Origin: CAZCAQ01 sp964540135
Lineage (GTDB): Bacteria > Patescibacteriota > WWE3 > UBA101185 > UBA10185
Assembly: GCA_964540135.1 (NCBI GenBank)
Contig: CAZILK010000004.1
Span: forward strand, 1 to 60,952
DNA: 60,952 nt
Reading direction: 5' to 3'
Below, in pieces: positions 33,153 through 40,898 of the stretch (its first letter is position 1; each line of letters starts with the position of its first letter). The translations under genes were made by a program, and so were the position numbers. The notes below the pieces were generated by a model, which ran no database searches, was not told where the DNA came from, and was given only the letters and a program-made list of their open reading frames with translations.

Positions 33153-33594
33153 TATAAACAAAACATATACTGCAAAACCAGTAGACATTAAAAAAGAGTG
33201 GCATAAAATCGATGCTTCAAATGAAGTACTCGGAAGACTTGCATCAAAAATTGCCATGATTATTATGGGTAAAACAAAACCAACTTTTACAGCAAGTATG
33301 GATACTGGTGATAGAGTTGTTGTTTTGAATGCTGCAAAAATTAGAGTTACTGGAAATAAAGAAACTGACAAGGTTTATTATAAGCACTCAGGATACCCAG
33401 GAGGAATGAGATCCGAGACTTATAAAGAAAAAATGCAAAAGAACCCAACAACAGCTCTAAGAGAAGCAGTTTTTGGTATGTTACCAAAAAATAAACTCCG
33501 CAAAAAACGCATCAAGAATTTGTTTATTTATGCAAAAGAATCACATCCTCACGGAGCAAACATTGATTCAAAAGCAGTAGAGAGTGATAAGTAA
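33145..33594 (+). CDS. rplM: 50S ribosomal protein L13
   Basis: L13 is an early 50S assembly protein. The 149-residue product has WHKIDASNEVLGRLASKIAM, MDTGDRVVVLNAAKIRVTGNK, the YYKHSGYPGGMRS loop and AVFGMLPKNKLRKKRIKNL. It overlaps rplQ by 8 bases and precedes rpsI by one base, as in the normal rplM-rpsI pair. Confidence 0.96.
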   Translation: MNNINKTYTAKPVDIKKEWHKIDASNEVLGRLASKIAMIIMGKTKPTFTASMDTGDRVVVLNAAKIRVTGNKETDKVYYKHSGYPGGMRSETYKEKMQKNPTTALREAVFGMLPKNKLRKKRIKNLFIYAKESHPHGANIDSKAVESDK

Positions 33595-33595
33595 T

Positions 33596-34240
33596 ATGGT
33601 CAAAGAAGTTAAAGAAAAAAAAGCTAAAGAAGTGAAAGCAAAAGAGACAAAAGCCAAAGTTAAATCAGAAGCAAAAAAAGTTGATAAGACCACTGCTAAA
33701 AAAGAAGCTGTAAAGGTAGAGAAACCTAAAAAAGAAAAAACAGTTAAGGCTGTCGATGTTCCAGCTCTTGAAGCTATCATTCCTGAAGTGGCTTTGGAGG
33801 TTATTCTTCCAGAAGTAAAATCTGAAAAGAAATCTAAAGTCAAAAAAGAATTCAAATCAGGTACAGGTCGTAGAAAAACAGCAATTGCTAGTGTATTTTT
33901 ATATGAACAAAAAGGTGATTTTACCGTTAATGGAGTTAATATCCAAGATTATTTCAAAACAGAGCAAGAGCATTCAAAATGGATGCGACCGTTTCATGTC
34001 CTTGGGATCGCTCACCCAACCTCAAGATTCAGCGCTTCAGTTAAGGTTTCAGGCTCTGGAGTTTCGTCCCAGCTTGGTGCTATAGTTCACGGCTTTTCAC
34101 GAGCTCTCGCTTCAGTTAGTGATGAATACTCAGAGATTTTACACAAAACCGATCTGTTAACCAGAGATTCTAGGATGGTTGAACGTAAAAAATACTTTCT
34201 TAGAAAAGCTCGTAAAGCTCCTCAATATTCTAAGAGATAA
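33596..34240 (+). CDS. rpsI: 30S ribosomal protein S9 with long basic extension
   Basis: S9 reaches the P-site tRNA with its C-terminal tail. The conserved core starts near residue 87 (KSGTGRRKTAIASVFLYEQ) and ends in the family tail RKARKAPQYSKR. It is preceded by about 85 residues rich in Lys, Glu, Ala and Val, absent from most S9 proteins (about 130 residues). I chose ATG 33596, one base after rplM, over a GTG 12 bases upstream. The gene ends convergent with, and 11 bases into, the XRE gene. Confidence 0.95.
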   Translation: MVKEVKEKKAKEVKAKETKAKVKSEAKKVDKTTAKKEAVKVEKPKKEKTVKAVDVPALEAIIPEVALEVILPEVKSEKKSKVKKEFKSGTGRRKTAIASVFLYEQKGDFTVNGVNIQDYFKTEQEHSKWMRPFHVLGIAHPTSRFSASVKVSGSGVSSQLGAIVHGFSRALASVSDEYSEILHKTDLLTRDSRMVERKKYFLRKARKAPQYSKR

Positions 34241-34514
34241 TCTGAAGTTCTATAACTTGAGAGAGTTCTTTTAAGTCTTCTTGAAGTTTTGTAAGTCTTG
34301 CAAGAAGTATCTCATCATTTTTTAGAGTAAAAGTTCCAACCGAAATTTTGTAAGTTTTTGCAATTCTTTCAAGCACTTTTAGAGGTGGGGTACATTTACC
34401 AGTTTCATAAGCTGATATTGTTTTCCCTGAAATGCCAATTTTATAACCAAATCTGTTTTGAGATAATTGCTGTGACTGTCTAACTTGTTTAATTGAATCA
34501 GAAATAGTTTTCAT
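34230..34514 (-). CDS. XRE-family helix-turn-helix regulator
   Basis: A 94-residue DNA-binding protein. The HTH_3 domain covers residues 5-60: IKQVRQSQQLSQNRFGYKIG is helices 1-2 and GISGKTISAYETGKCTPPL the recognition helix and turn. A C-terminal helix of about 30 residues may dimerise. It is divergent from radC, and a perfect inverted repeat in the 84-base gap is a plausible binding site. Its 3' end overlaps rpsI by 11 bases tail to tail. Confidence 0.88.
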   Translation of the reverse strand: MKTISDSIKQVRQSQQLSQNRFGYKIGISGKTISAYETGKCTPPLKVLERIAKTYKISVGTFTLKNDEILLARLTKLQEDLKELSQVIELQIIS

Positions 34515-34559
34515 GATTTGTTTAAAAAGGATAATCTCTTATCTTGGTAGAACATAACA

Positions 34560-34581
34560 TGTTGCAACGCATATTGCAACA
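34560..34581. promoter_or_regulatory. Inverted repeat, likely operator for radC/XRE
   Basis: TGTTGCAA (34560-34567) and TTGCAACA (34574-34581) are perfect inverted arms with a 6-base spacer. The left arm contains TTGCAA (34562-34567), a usable -35 for radC with ATATGT (34584-34589) as -10 at 16 bases, 9 bases before the radC ATG. Binding here would block radC transcription. The XRE protein encoded next door is the natural candidate. Confidence 0.6.
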
Positions 34582-34598
34582 ATATATGTTGGTTATTA

Positions 34599-35285
34599 AT
34601 GAGAGGTCCAAATCCAGTTAATAAAAATGATTATCCAAGAGAAAAACTAGAACGATTTGGTCCAACTAGTCTTACCGATTATGAATTACTTGCTTTAATT
34701 TTAAGAACAGGTGGAAAAGAAAACTCTGTTGTAACAATTGCACAATCTTTATTAAATGAATTCGGTGGATTAAGCGGTTTGTTTTCAGCAACTTCAAATC
34801 AACTGCAGCTTGTAAGGTATTTAGGATCTGCCAAGATTGCAAGCATTAAAGCACTAGGGGAATTAGCTCTTAGGTCATCTATTCCAGACGTGGCAAAGGA
34901 AGTATTGATAAAAACACCTGAAGATGTCTTCAAACTTCTTAAAAAGGACCTGTATATGAAGAAAAGAGAATGCTTGTACTTAATATCTCTTGATACAAGA
35001 AATAAATTAATTGAAAAAGATCTTATTTCTCTTGGCATTATCTCTCAAACACTAGTTAGCCCACGAGAGGTGTTTAGGCAGGCTCTTCTTCGAAACGCAG
35101 TCTCTATTATACTTGCGCACAACCACCCTTCTAACAACCCAAAACCAAGTAATGAGGATATAACTTTAACCCAAGCAATAGCAACTGCTGGTGTTCATAT
35201 AGGAGTTGCTCTTCTTGATCACATAGTTATTTGCGATCACACGTTTTGTAGCATCAAAGCTCTTAATGTATTTGATTGTAATTAA
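34599..35285 (+). CDS. radC: RadC family protein (JAB/MPN domain)
   Basis: The 228-residue product has the UPF0758 N-terminal helix-hairpin-helix part (RGPNPVNKNDYPREKLERFG and LGSAKIASIKALGEL) and a C-terminal JAB/MPN metalloprotease-like domain with the HNHPSNNPKPSNED metal motif. The cell role of RadC is unsettled in general; older DNA-repair claims are weak. The promoter overlaps the inverted repeat and would give a nearly leaderless mRNA. Its last codons overlap the Shine-Dalgarno region of the TasA-like gene. Confidence 0.92.
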   Translation: MRGPNPVNKNDYPREKLERFGPTSLTDYELLALILRTGGKENSVVTIAQSLLNEFGGLSGLFSATSNQLQLVRYLGSAKIASIKALGELALRSSIPDVAKEVLIKTPEDVFKLLKKDLYMKKRECLYLISLDTRNKLIEKDLISLGIISQTLVSPREVFRQALLRNAVSIILAHNHPSNNPKPSNEDITLTQAIATAGVHIGVALLDHIVICDHTFCSIKALNVFDCN

Positions 35286-35301
35286 GAAGGAGGTGACTAG
35301 A

Positions 35302-35898
35302 ATAAATCTAAGAATAAATAAAAAGTTGTTGTTACCGGTTATCGGCATACTTTTTGGTATAGGTATTAGTGCAGGTTACGCTGCGTTTATGGATAAAGGT
35401 AAAATACTTGGCTCTTCATTTACAATGGGAAGCTCTGATCTTAAATTTTTAAAAGACTTAACTCTTGGTGTTGTTGAAACAAACTTGGTAGATGAAAAAC
35501 AAGGTCCTCAGTTTAATAATATTAGTCCTGCATGGTCACAAAATTATCTTGTAAAAATATACAACAATGCAGCAGAACCGGTAAATCTAACATCAACATC
35601 ATTTTACGAGACTGCTAAAGATCCAGACGATCTAAGATCAATTATCTTTGTTGAACCATTTAATTGGAATGATGATAATGACGGAGTTTTTGAAGAGGGA
35701 GAGCTTGGAACTTCTTATGGTAGAAAGACAATAATTAAATGGAAGACGGAAGGGTACGCTCTTGGACAAGTAGGTGCTGGAAGCTTAAAGTCACTTGTCT
35801 TAAAATTCTCAACAGACTCAGTTTCCGAAACAAAACAAGGCAAAAGTGGATCATATGACTTTGAGTTTGAAGCAGTTGGCGTGCCGTCAGCGGAGTGA
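35302..35898 (+). CDS. TasA/camelysin-like secreted protein
   Basis: A 198-residue secreted protein. The N-terminus is basic (NLRINKK), then a hydrophobic segment LLLPVIGILFGIGISAGYAAF, then FTMGSSDLKF, the layout of TasA/CalY (camelysin) proteins with a SipW-type signal. The remainder is beta-rich with an acidic patch DDNDGVFEEGE that may bind calcium. No ATG fits: an excellent AAGGAGGTGA (35287-35296) is followed 8 bases later by an in-frame ATA at 35302, which I used; GTG at 35293 overlaps the Shine-Dalgarno. The start is therefore uncertain. The only signal peptidase in the window is P-type. Confidence 0.75.
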   Translation: MNLRINKKLLLPVIGILFGIGISAGYAAFMDKGKILGSSFTMGSSDLKFLKDLTLGVVETNLVDEKQGPQFNNISPAWSQNYLVKIYNNAAEPVNLTSTSFYETAKDPDDLRSIIFVEPFNWNDDNDGVFEEGELGTSYGRKTIIKWKTEGYALGQVGAGSLKSLVLKFSTDSVSETKQGKSGSYDFEFEAVGVPSAE

Positions 35899-35915
35899 GG
35901 ACTGTAGATTGGGTT

Positions 35916-35937
35916 GATGCCTGCCTGTCCGGGCATC
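35916..35937. terminator. Hairpin between convergent genes
   Basis: GATGCCTG (35916-35923) pairs with CGGGCATC (35930-35937), 8 bp with one G-U pair, around a 6-base loop. It lies between the convergent TasA-like gene and the gene at 35941. No T-run follows on either strand, so termination is possible but not clear; it could also be a dispersed palindromic repeat. Confidence 0.45.
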
Positions 35938-35940
35938 GAT

Positions 35941-36336
35941 TCAGTAGTGCTTGCTAATGTGATATGCCAAGTACGGCTTGGAACCTTTGGTATACATCAG
36001 GTAGGTATCTACTGGAGCCCTATCAGTTGGATTCTTGTATGTTAGAAAAAGCTCTGCTTTATTCAAACTCCCTTTAGACTTCTCCTTCGCAGTAATATGG
36101 ACCCTGTCCATACTGTTTATAACCATGCCCCCTCCGCTAAGCTCTGCCCTAATAGGCATTACTCTACATCTAGAGTCGCTAACCTGCTCAATCATTACAA
36201 TCGCATGCCCGAGATCTGCTCTTTGCGTTTCAGTAAATGAACGGTCTTCTTCTATTGCTAGTCTCAGTTCAGTTAGTGCACTGTCTATATTTACTTCAGG
36301 TGCTATTCGTTCCATTGATCTTTGTTCTTCTGTCAT
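35941..36336 (-). CDS. Hypothetical protein, 131 aa
   Basis: I do not recognise this protein. It starts MTEEQRSMERIAPEVNIDS, has a charged helical first half and a beta-rich second half ending YLMYTKGSKPYLAYHISKHY. There is no signal or membrane segment. I chose the ATG at 36336 over a GTG eight codons upstream because TACAAT, a good -10, ends 10 bases before it. It is convergent with the TasA-like gene and divergent from prfB. It could be a lineage-specific small protein. Confidence 0.55.
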   Translation of the reverse strand: MTEEQRSMERIAPEVNIDSALTELRLAIEEDRSFTETQRADLGHAIVMIEQVSDSRCRVMPIRAELSGGGMVINSMDRVHITAKEKSKGSLNKAELFLTYKNPTDRAPVDTYLMYTKGSKPYLAYHISKHY

Positions 36337-36418
36337 AACGTAGGTGATTGTACTATACACCGAGCTTTATAACAACCTATAGCTTGTAGTCTCAAATTAA
36401 GCTTCAAAGGGTATTTAA

Positions 36419-36427
36419 TGTTAAAAT
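36419..36427 (+). promoter_or_regulatory. Extended -10 promoter for prfB
   Basis: TGT followed by TAAAAT (36422-36427), 6 bases before the prfB ATG. The mRNA should be leaderless. Confidence 0.6.
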
Positions 36428-36433
36428 TCCCAT

Positions 36434-37459
36434 ATGGCACTGACTCACGCTGAAAAACAAAAATATCTTCAAGACCTTGAAATCTTAAAATCAAAGCTTG
36501 GACTTGAGGAAAAACAAAAACGACTTCATCAAATTCAGCTGGAATTAAGTGTTCCAAATGTTTGGGAAGACTGGGAGAATGCTCAAAAGATTTCACAAGA
36601 GCAATCAGCAATCACAAAAGAAACAGATCAGTTCACAATGCTTGAGCTTTTAATTGAAGACGGAGAAGGCGAGGAGTTTCTAAAAGAATTCAACGCACTT
36701 GAAGAAAAAACATTCCTTTCTTTTAGATATGCAACTGCCGATGCTCTTTTGTCAGTACACTCAGGACAAGGGGGTACTGAAGCTCTTGATTGGACCGCTA
36801 TGCTTTATAGAATGTATACAAGGTATGCTGAGAGGCAGAAGTGGGGAGTTGAGGTTGTAACGTCAATTCAAGGTGAGGAGGCAGGTTATAAATCAATTAC
36901 CATTGAGATTAAAGGGCAATATGCTTTTGGATTCCTGCGGCATGAATCAGGCACACATAGACTTGTTAGACAGTCACCTTTTAATGCTAATGATTTAAGA
37001 CAAACATCATTTGCACGAGTTGAGGTTATTCCAGTTATTAATGACGATATTGAAGAAATTGAAATCAAAGAAGAAGATCTTGAATTCGAAGCATATAGGT
37101 CAAGTGGTTCTGGAGGACAAAACGTTAATAAAGTTTCAACCGCAGTAAGGCTTAAACATAAACCAACAGGTATTGTTGTTGAGTGTCAGGAAGAAAGATT
37201 TCAAGGCAAGAATAGGCAGCGAGCTTTAAAGATACTGAAATCAAAACTTTTTGCAATTGAACAACAGAAAATGGATGAAGAAAAACGCAAACTCAGAGGA
37301 GATTTCGTTATTCCCGGTTGGGGAACTCAGATTAGAAATTATGTTCTTCATCCATATAAACTTGTTAAAGATTTAAGAACAGGAATTGAAAGTACAAACC
37401 CTGAGGCTGTTCTTGATGGTGATCTAGAGGAATTTATAACTGCGGAAGTAAAACTTTAA
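36434..37459 (+). CDS. prfB: Peptide chain release factor 2
   Basis: RF2 ends translation at UGA and UAA. The 341-residue product has the stop-recognition SPF tripeptide in LVRQSPFNAND and the catalytic GGQ in SSGSGGQNVNKVSTAV. The frame is open from the ATG: the programmed +1 frameshift of most prfB genes is absent, and the N-terminus is slightly short. Presence of RF2 fits TGA stops found in this window. The mRNA is predicted leaderless. A small membrane-protein gene lies convergent 3 bases downstream. Confidence 0.96.
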   Translation: MALTHAEKQKYLQDLEILKSKLGLEEKQKRLHQIQLELSVPNVWEDWENAQKISQEQSAITKETDQFTMLELLIEDGEGEEFLKEFNALEEKTFLSFRYATADALLSVHSGQGGTEALDWTAMLYRMYTRYAERQKWGVEVVTSIQGEEAGYKSITIEIKGQYAFGFLRHESGTHRLVRQSPFNANDLRQTSFARVEVIPVINDDIEEIEIKEEDLEFEAYRSSGSGGQNVNKVSTAVRLKHKPTGIVVECQEERFQGKNRQRALKILKSKLFAIEQQKMDEEKRKLRGDFVIPGWGTQIRNYVLHPYKLVKDLRTGIESTNPEAVLDGDLEEFITAEVKL

Positions 37460-37462
37460 GTT

Positions 37463-37645
37463 TTAAAATAATCCTTTAAGCAATTGATCTACTTGTACTT
37501 TTGGAAGTAAAAAGTGTGTTGAGACTATTACAACGATTGAAAAAATTGCAAACATAAAGGTTTTAACCAGATCCATTTTGATTTCTTTAATGGGGAGAGC
37601 ATATTTACTTTGTTTTTCTTCAGCTTGTTTCTTTTTATTCTTCAC
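37463..37645 (-). CDS. Small single-pass membrane protein, 60 aa
   Basis: A 60-residue protein with a lysine/glutamine-rich cytoplasmic start (MKNKKKQAEEKQSKYALP), then one strongly hydrophobic segment TFMFAIFSIVVIVSTHFLL and a short tail. Such proteins are common near the envelope genes of CPR bacteria, but I know no function. It faces prfB tail to tail and is divergent from the DUF3048 gene. Coding is supported by topology and the lack of another gene here, not by homology. Confidence 0.55.
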   Translation of the reverse strand: MKNKKKQAEEKQSKYALPIKEIKMDLVKTFMFAIFSIVVIVSTHFLLPKVQVDQLLKGLF

Positions 37646-37710
37646 GAGCTTAAGTTACCAAATTTAGCCTCAACTTTCAAGCGATCTTATAGTAAGTTTC
37701 AATTATCCTA

Positions 37711-37738
37711 TAGACAAACAATGTACCCAATATATAAT
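37711..37738 (+). promoter_or_regulatory. Promoter of the DUF3048 gene
   Basis: TAGACA (37711-37716), 16 bases, consensus TATAAT (37733-37738), then 6 bases to the ATG at 37745. This supports both the start choice and a leaderless mRNA. Confidence 0.7.
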
Positions 37739-37744
37739 AGAAAC

Positions 37745-38893
37745 ATGTTAAACACAGTCCAAAATTTTCAAGCTCCTAATAAGAATGTAGGTTTTGCCAG
37801 GAACATCATTTTAATAGTATTACTTGTTGGTGTTGTTGGCGGTATTGGGTTATTTTTGTATTCCAGATCTGGCGGAACCAGCTCTTTTTTAAACCCGCGC
37901 GCTGGTGGTGATAGCAAGGATCCAAATGCAGGGAAGATAGAGGCGAAGCTTACCGGTGTTTTATACTCAAAAGAAGAAGCAGAGAAATTTAATAAAATAA
38001 GACCACTTGCTGTTATGGTTAATAACCACTTAGATGCAAGACCTCAATCCGGACTTCAAGATGCAGATCTTGTTTATGAAATAGTAGCTGAAGGTGGGAT
38101 TACAAGGTTTTTAGCATTTTTCAATACAAAAATACCTGAGAAAATCGGACCTGTAAGAAGTACCCGTGAGTATTACCTTGTTTTAGTACGAGAGCTTGGA
38201 GATGCCATGCTTATGCATATTGGGTGGTCACCACAAGCACTAGTTGCTATAGAATCTTGGCCGGTTAAGAGCCTTGGCCGCGGTAATGCACCTTTTTGGC
38301 GAGATCAGGGTAGGCTTGATGCTGGAGTTGCTTATGAGCATACAGCCTATACAAACGGTAAAGAGCTCATTAAAAAAGGTGAGGAGCTTGGTTGGCAAGG
38401 TACTAACGAGGATTTTGTATCATACAAGTTTAAAGCTGATTCCCCAGTAAAGCCTGGTGATACAGTTGATAAAGCATCTAAGATTACTGTTGATTTTTGG
38501 TATCCCGGTGATTACTCAGCTTACTGGGAATATGATCCTGTAGCTAATGTATATAACAGGTTTATGGGGTATGACGCTTCAGACAAGCCAATCATCCATG
38601 CTGACGGGGATTCCGGAAAACAGATCAAAGTCAAAAACCTCATTGTGCAGACAGCAAAAGAGATAAGTATCCCAGGGGATGATAAAAATAGACTTGATTA
38701 CGAATTAGTCGGCAGTGGTGAGGCTCTTGTGTTTATTGACGGAAAAGTATATAAAGTTACTTGGAGCAAAGAAAGTCGGGATGCTCGTACACTTTTTTAT
38801 ACTCTAGATGGCGAGGAGATAAAATTTAACAGAGGAAACTTTTGGATTTCGATCGTGCCAGACCGTAACACCGAGCAGGTTGTTTACGAGTAA
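37745..38893 (+). CDS. DUF3048 (YerB-like) membrane-anchored protein
   Basis: A 382-residue protein with one membrane anchor (about residues 20-40) and an extracellular DUF3048 domain, seen in RPLAVMVNNHLDARPQSGL, YEIVAEGGITRFLAFF and GPVRSTREYYL. B. subtilis YerB is the known relative; its biochemical job is not established. The start at 37745 is supported by a TATAAT box 6 bases upstream; a longer frame upstream lacks this. The outer face is Asp/Gly-rich. It is next to a winged-helix gene, without a shared operon clue. Confidence 0.85.
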   Translation: MLNTVQNFQAPNKNVGFARNIILIVLLVGVVGGIGLFLYSRSGGTSSFLNPRAGGDSKDPNAGKIEAKLTGVLYSKEEAEKFNKIRPLAVMVNNHLDARPQSGLQDADLVYEIVAEGGITRFLAFFNTKIPEKIGPVRSTREYYLVLVRELGDAMLMHIGWSPQALVAIESWPVKSLGRGNAPFWRDQGRLDAGVAYEHTAYTNGKELIKKGEELGWQGTNEDFVSYKFKADSPVKPGDTVDKASKITVDFWYPGDYSAYWEYDPVANVYNRFMGYDASDKPIIHADGDSGKQIKVKNLIVQTAKEISIPGDDKNRLDYELVGSGEALVFIDGKVYKVTWSKESRDARTLFYTLDGEEIKFNRGNFWISIVPDRNTEQVVYE

Positions 38894-38922
38894 TTAGTTA
38901 AACAACTGCCCAAAACGACTAG

Positions 38923-39504
38923 ATGTTAAACGAACTTTTTGTATCTGAAGTTAGAGTTAAGATTTTAAAATTAATGCTTCCTAGCCCTAATAGACCTTTT
39001 CATGTAAGGGCACTTGTTCGTGCAGTTGGGACTGAGATAAATGCCATAAGACGAGAGCTTACAAGGCTAACATCTCTTGGGCTTTTAAAAAGACGACCTA
39101 GTGGTAATAGAGTATATTTCACAGTTAACACCGGCTCCCCATATTATCCAGAACTTCTATCTCTTGTGTCAAAAGAACTTGGTCTTGGGCAGAAGATTAT
39201 TTCACATGCAAAACAGCTTGGAGATGTTAAATTTGCAGTTCTCTCTCGTGCTTTTTCAAGAGGACGCGAAACATCACTGTTAGATATAGACCTTTTTATA
39301 GTTGGAGTGTTAAATCTTGAGGTACTTGAAAAGATCATAACTGAAGAAGAGAAAATCTTAGAACGAGAAATTCACTATTCAGTAATGGGTGAAGATGAGT
39401 TTTTGTTTAGAAAAAGAAAAAACGACCAATTTGTAATAAGGATCTTAACTCAAAGTAGGACTCAGCTCCTAGGCGATGAAGAAGAGTTCTGTTCCCTGTC
39501 TTAG
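38923..39504 (+). CDS. Winged-helix protein with nucleotidyltransferase-like C-terminus
   Basis: The first 70 residues form an ArsR-like winged helix (VRVKILKLMLPSPNRPFHVR and LTRLTSLGLLKRRPSGNRVYF). Residues 95-193 resemble the MNT-type nucleotidyltransferase fold: LSRAFSRGRETSLLDIDLFIVG has the DxD pair, but the usual GSxARG before it reads SRAFSRG, so catalysis is doubtful. Members of this class often act as transcription regulators. It may be an antitoxin-like or regulatory protein; no toxin partner is adjacent. The length is 193 residues. Confidence 0.75.
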   Translation: MLNELFVSEVRVKILKLMLPSPNRPFHVRALVRAVGTEINAIRRELTRLTSLGLLKRRPSGNRVYFTVNTGSPYYPELLSLVSKELGLGQKIISHAKQLGDVKFAVLSRAFSRGRETSLLDIDLFIVGVLNLEVLEKIITEEEKILEREIHYSVMGEDEFLFRKRKNDQFVIRILTQSRTQLLGDEEEFCSLS

Positions 39505-39507
39505 ATT

Positions 39508-39516
39508 TGTTATACT
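39508..39516 (+). promoter_or_regulatory. Extended -10 promoter for secD
   Basis: TGT plus TATACT (39511-39516), 8 bases before the ATG at 39525. An upstream TTG that extends the frame lies within this promoter and is unlikely to be the start. Confidence 0.65.
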
Positions 39517-39524
39517 ATAGAGCG

Positions 39525-40898
39525 ATGTTTAAAAACATATATGTAAGATTAGCTTTAATAAGTGCCGTATTCACATTGAGTGTACTTATTGTTTTACCTC
39601 GTGTTCCGATTGTTATCAAAAGATGGGGACTTAATGTAGACTCATTTATCGGTGGCTACATCTTTAAATTACCTGGTGGAAAAGTCGTTGATTTAAGTAC
39701 ATTTAAAAAAGGACTTGATCTTGAGGGCGGAGTTCGTATTACTCTTGGTGCTAAGATGGCAGGAATACCCGCCTCAGAACGTCAGAACGCTTTAGATTCT
39801 GCTAAAGAAGTTATCTCAAGAAGAATAAACTTGCTTGGAGTTTCTGAGCCCAACATTCAAACTGTTAAAGTTGGTGATAGCTACAGGATCGTAGCTGAGA
39901 TTCCTGGTGTTTCTGATGTAGATCAAGCAGTTAAACTTATTGGGCAAACAGCGCAACTTAAGTTTAAGACTTTGAAAAAGCCTGAGGATTGGAATCAAGA
40001 AAAGTTCGTAGAATATTACACCAATCCTGATCTGTGGAAAGACACAGACTTAACAGGCTCTGACTTAAAAGGAGCTTCAGTTGTATTTTCAGGAGATACT
40101 CCAGGAACTCAGAATTTACCACAAGTGCAGTTAAGGTTTTCAACAAAAGGCAGAGAGAAGTTTTCAAAACTTGCGAAAGCAAACATTGATAGACCAGTAG
40201 CACTCTTTTTAGATCAAGATAAATCCCCATTATCTATGCCAACAATAAGTCCTGATCTTGCAAAAGGCGTTCTGCAAGACCCTGTTATAACAGGCAATTT
40301 TGATGTTGAGACTGCAAATAATTTAAGTTTACAAATCAGAGCAGGTGCATTGCCAATACCAGTTGAAGTACTTGAACAAAAAACTGTTGGTGCAACACTT
40401 GGTCTTGAATCGGTTAAAAAAAGCTTTATTGCAGGAATAGTGGGGCTTCTACTTGTAATGCTTTTTATGATTTATGCTTATGGTAGATACGGTATCTTGG
40501 CAGACATAGCGCTTTTTATTTACGCTCTTGTAATACTTGCAATATTTAAGCTTGTACCGGTTGTTCTAACCCTTCCTGGTATTGCCGGTATTATTCTGTC
40601 AATTGGTGTTGCAACAGATGCTAATATTTTAGTCTTCGAAAGAGTCAGAGAAGAAAAAAGATGGGGTGCTCCTACCTCACTTGCAATAAAGTTTGGGTTT
40701 GAGAGAGCGTGGAACTCAATTAAAGATTCAAACATGGCATCTCTCATATCAGCATTAATTTTGTTTTATTTCGGAACTGGTGCTATTAGAGGATTTGCAT
40801 TAACACTGGCAATTGGTATTGGTGTATCACTATTCTCATCAATTTTTGTTGTCCAGACTCTAATTAAGGTGTTTGGTTCATCAGGAAAATCCGTATGA
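39525..40898 (+). CDS. secD: Protein translocase subunit SecD
   Basis: SecD and SecF use the proton gradient to help pull proteins out of SecYEG. The 457-residue product has an N-terminal membrane helix, the large periplasmic P1 domain with GLDLEGGVRITLG and RRINLLGVSEPNIQ, and a C-terminal block of about five membrane segments containing GIAGIILSIGVATDANILVFER. I chose ATG 39525, just after an extended -10 box. It overlaps secF by 4 bases. Confidence 0.95.
   Translation: MFKNIYVRLALISAVFTLSVLIVLPRVPIVIKRWGLNVDSFIGGYIFKLPGGKVVDLSTFKKGLDLEGGVRITLGAKMAGIPASERQNALDSAKEVISRRINLLGVSEPNIQTVKVGDSYRIVAEIPGVSDVDQAVKLIGQTAQLKFKTLKKPEDWNQEKFVEYYTNPDLWKDTDLTGSDLKGASVVFSGDTPGTQNLPQVQLRFSTKGREKFSKLAKANIDRPVALFLDQDKSPLSMPTISPDLAKGVLQDPVITGNFDVETANNLSLQIRAGALPIPVEVLEQKTVGATLGLESVKKSFIAGIVGLLLVMLFMIYAYGRYGILADIALFIYALVILAIFKLVPVVLTLPGIAGIILSIGVATDANILVFERVREEKRWGAPTSLAIKFGFERAWNSIKDSNMASLISALILFYFGTGAIRGFALTLAIGIGVSLFSSIFVVQTLIKVFGSSGKSV

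Noticed and set aside
37610..37744. 45-residue N-terminal extension of the DUF3048 protein
   Set aside because: A TATAAT box lies inside it just before ATG 37745, and the extension overlaps the divergent small membrane-protein gene.
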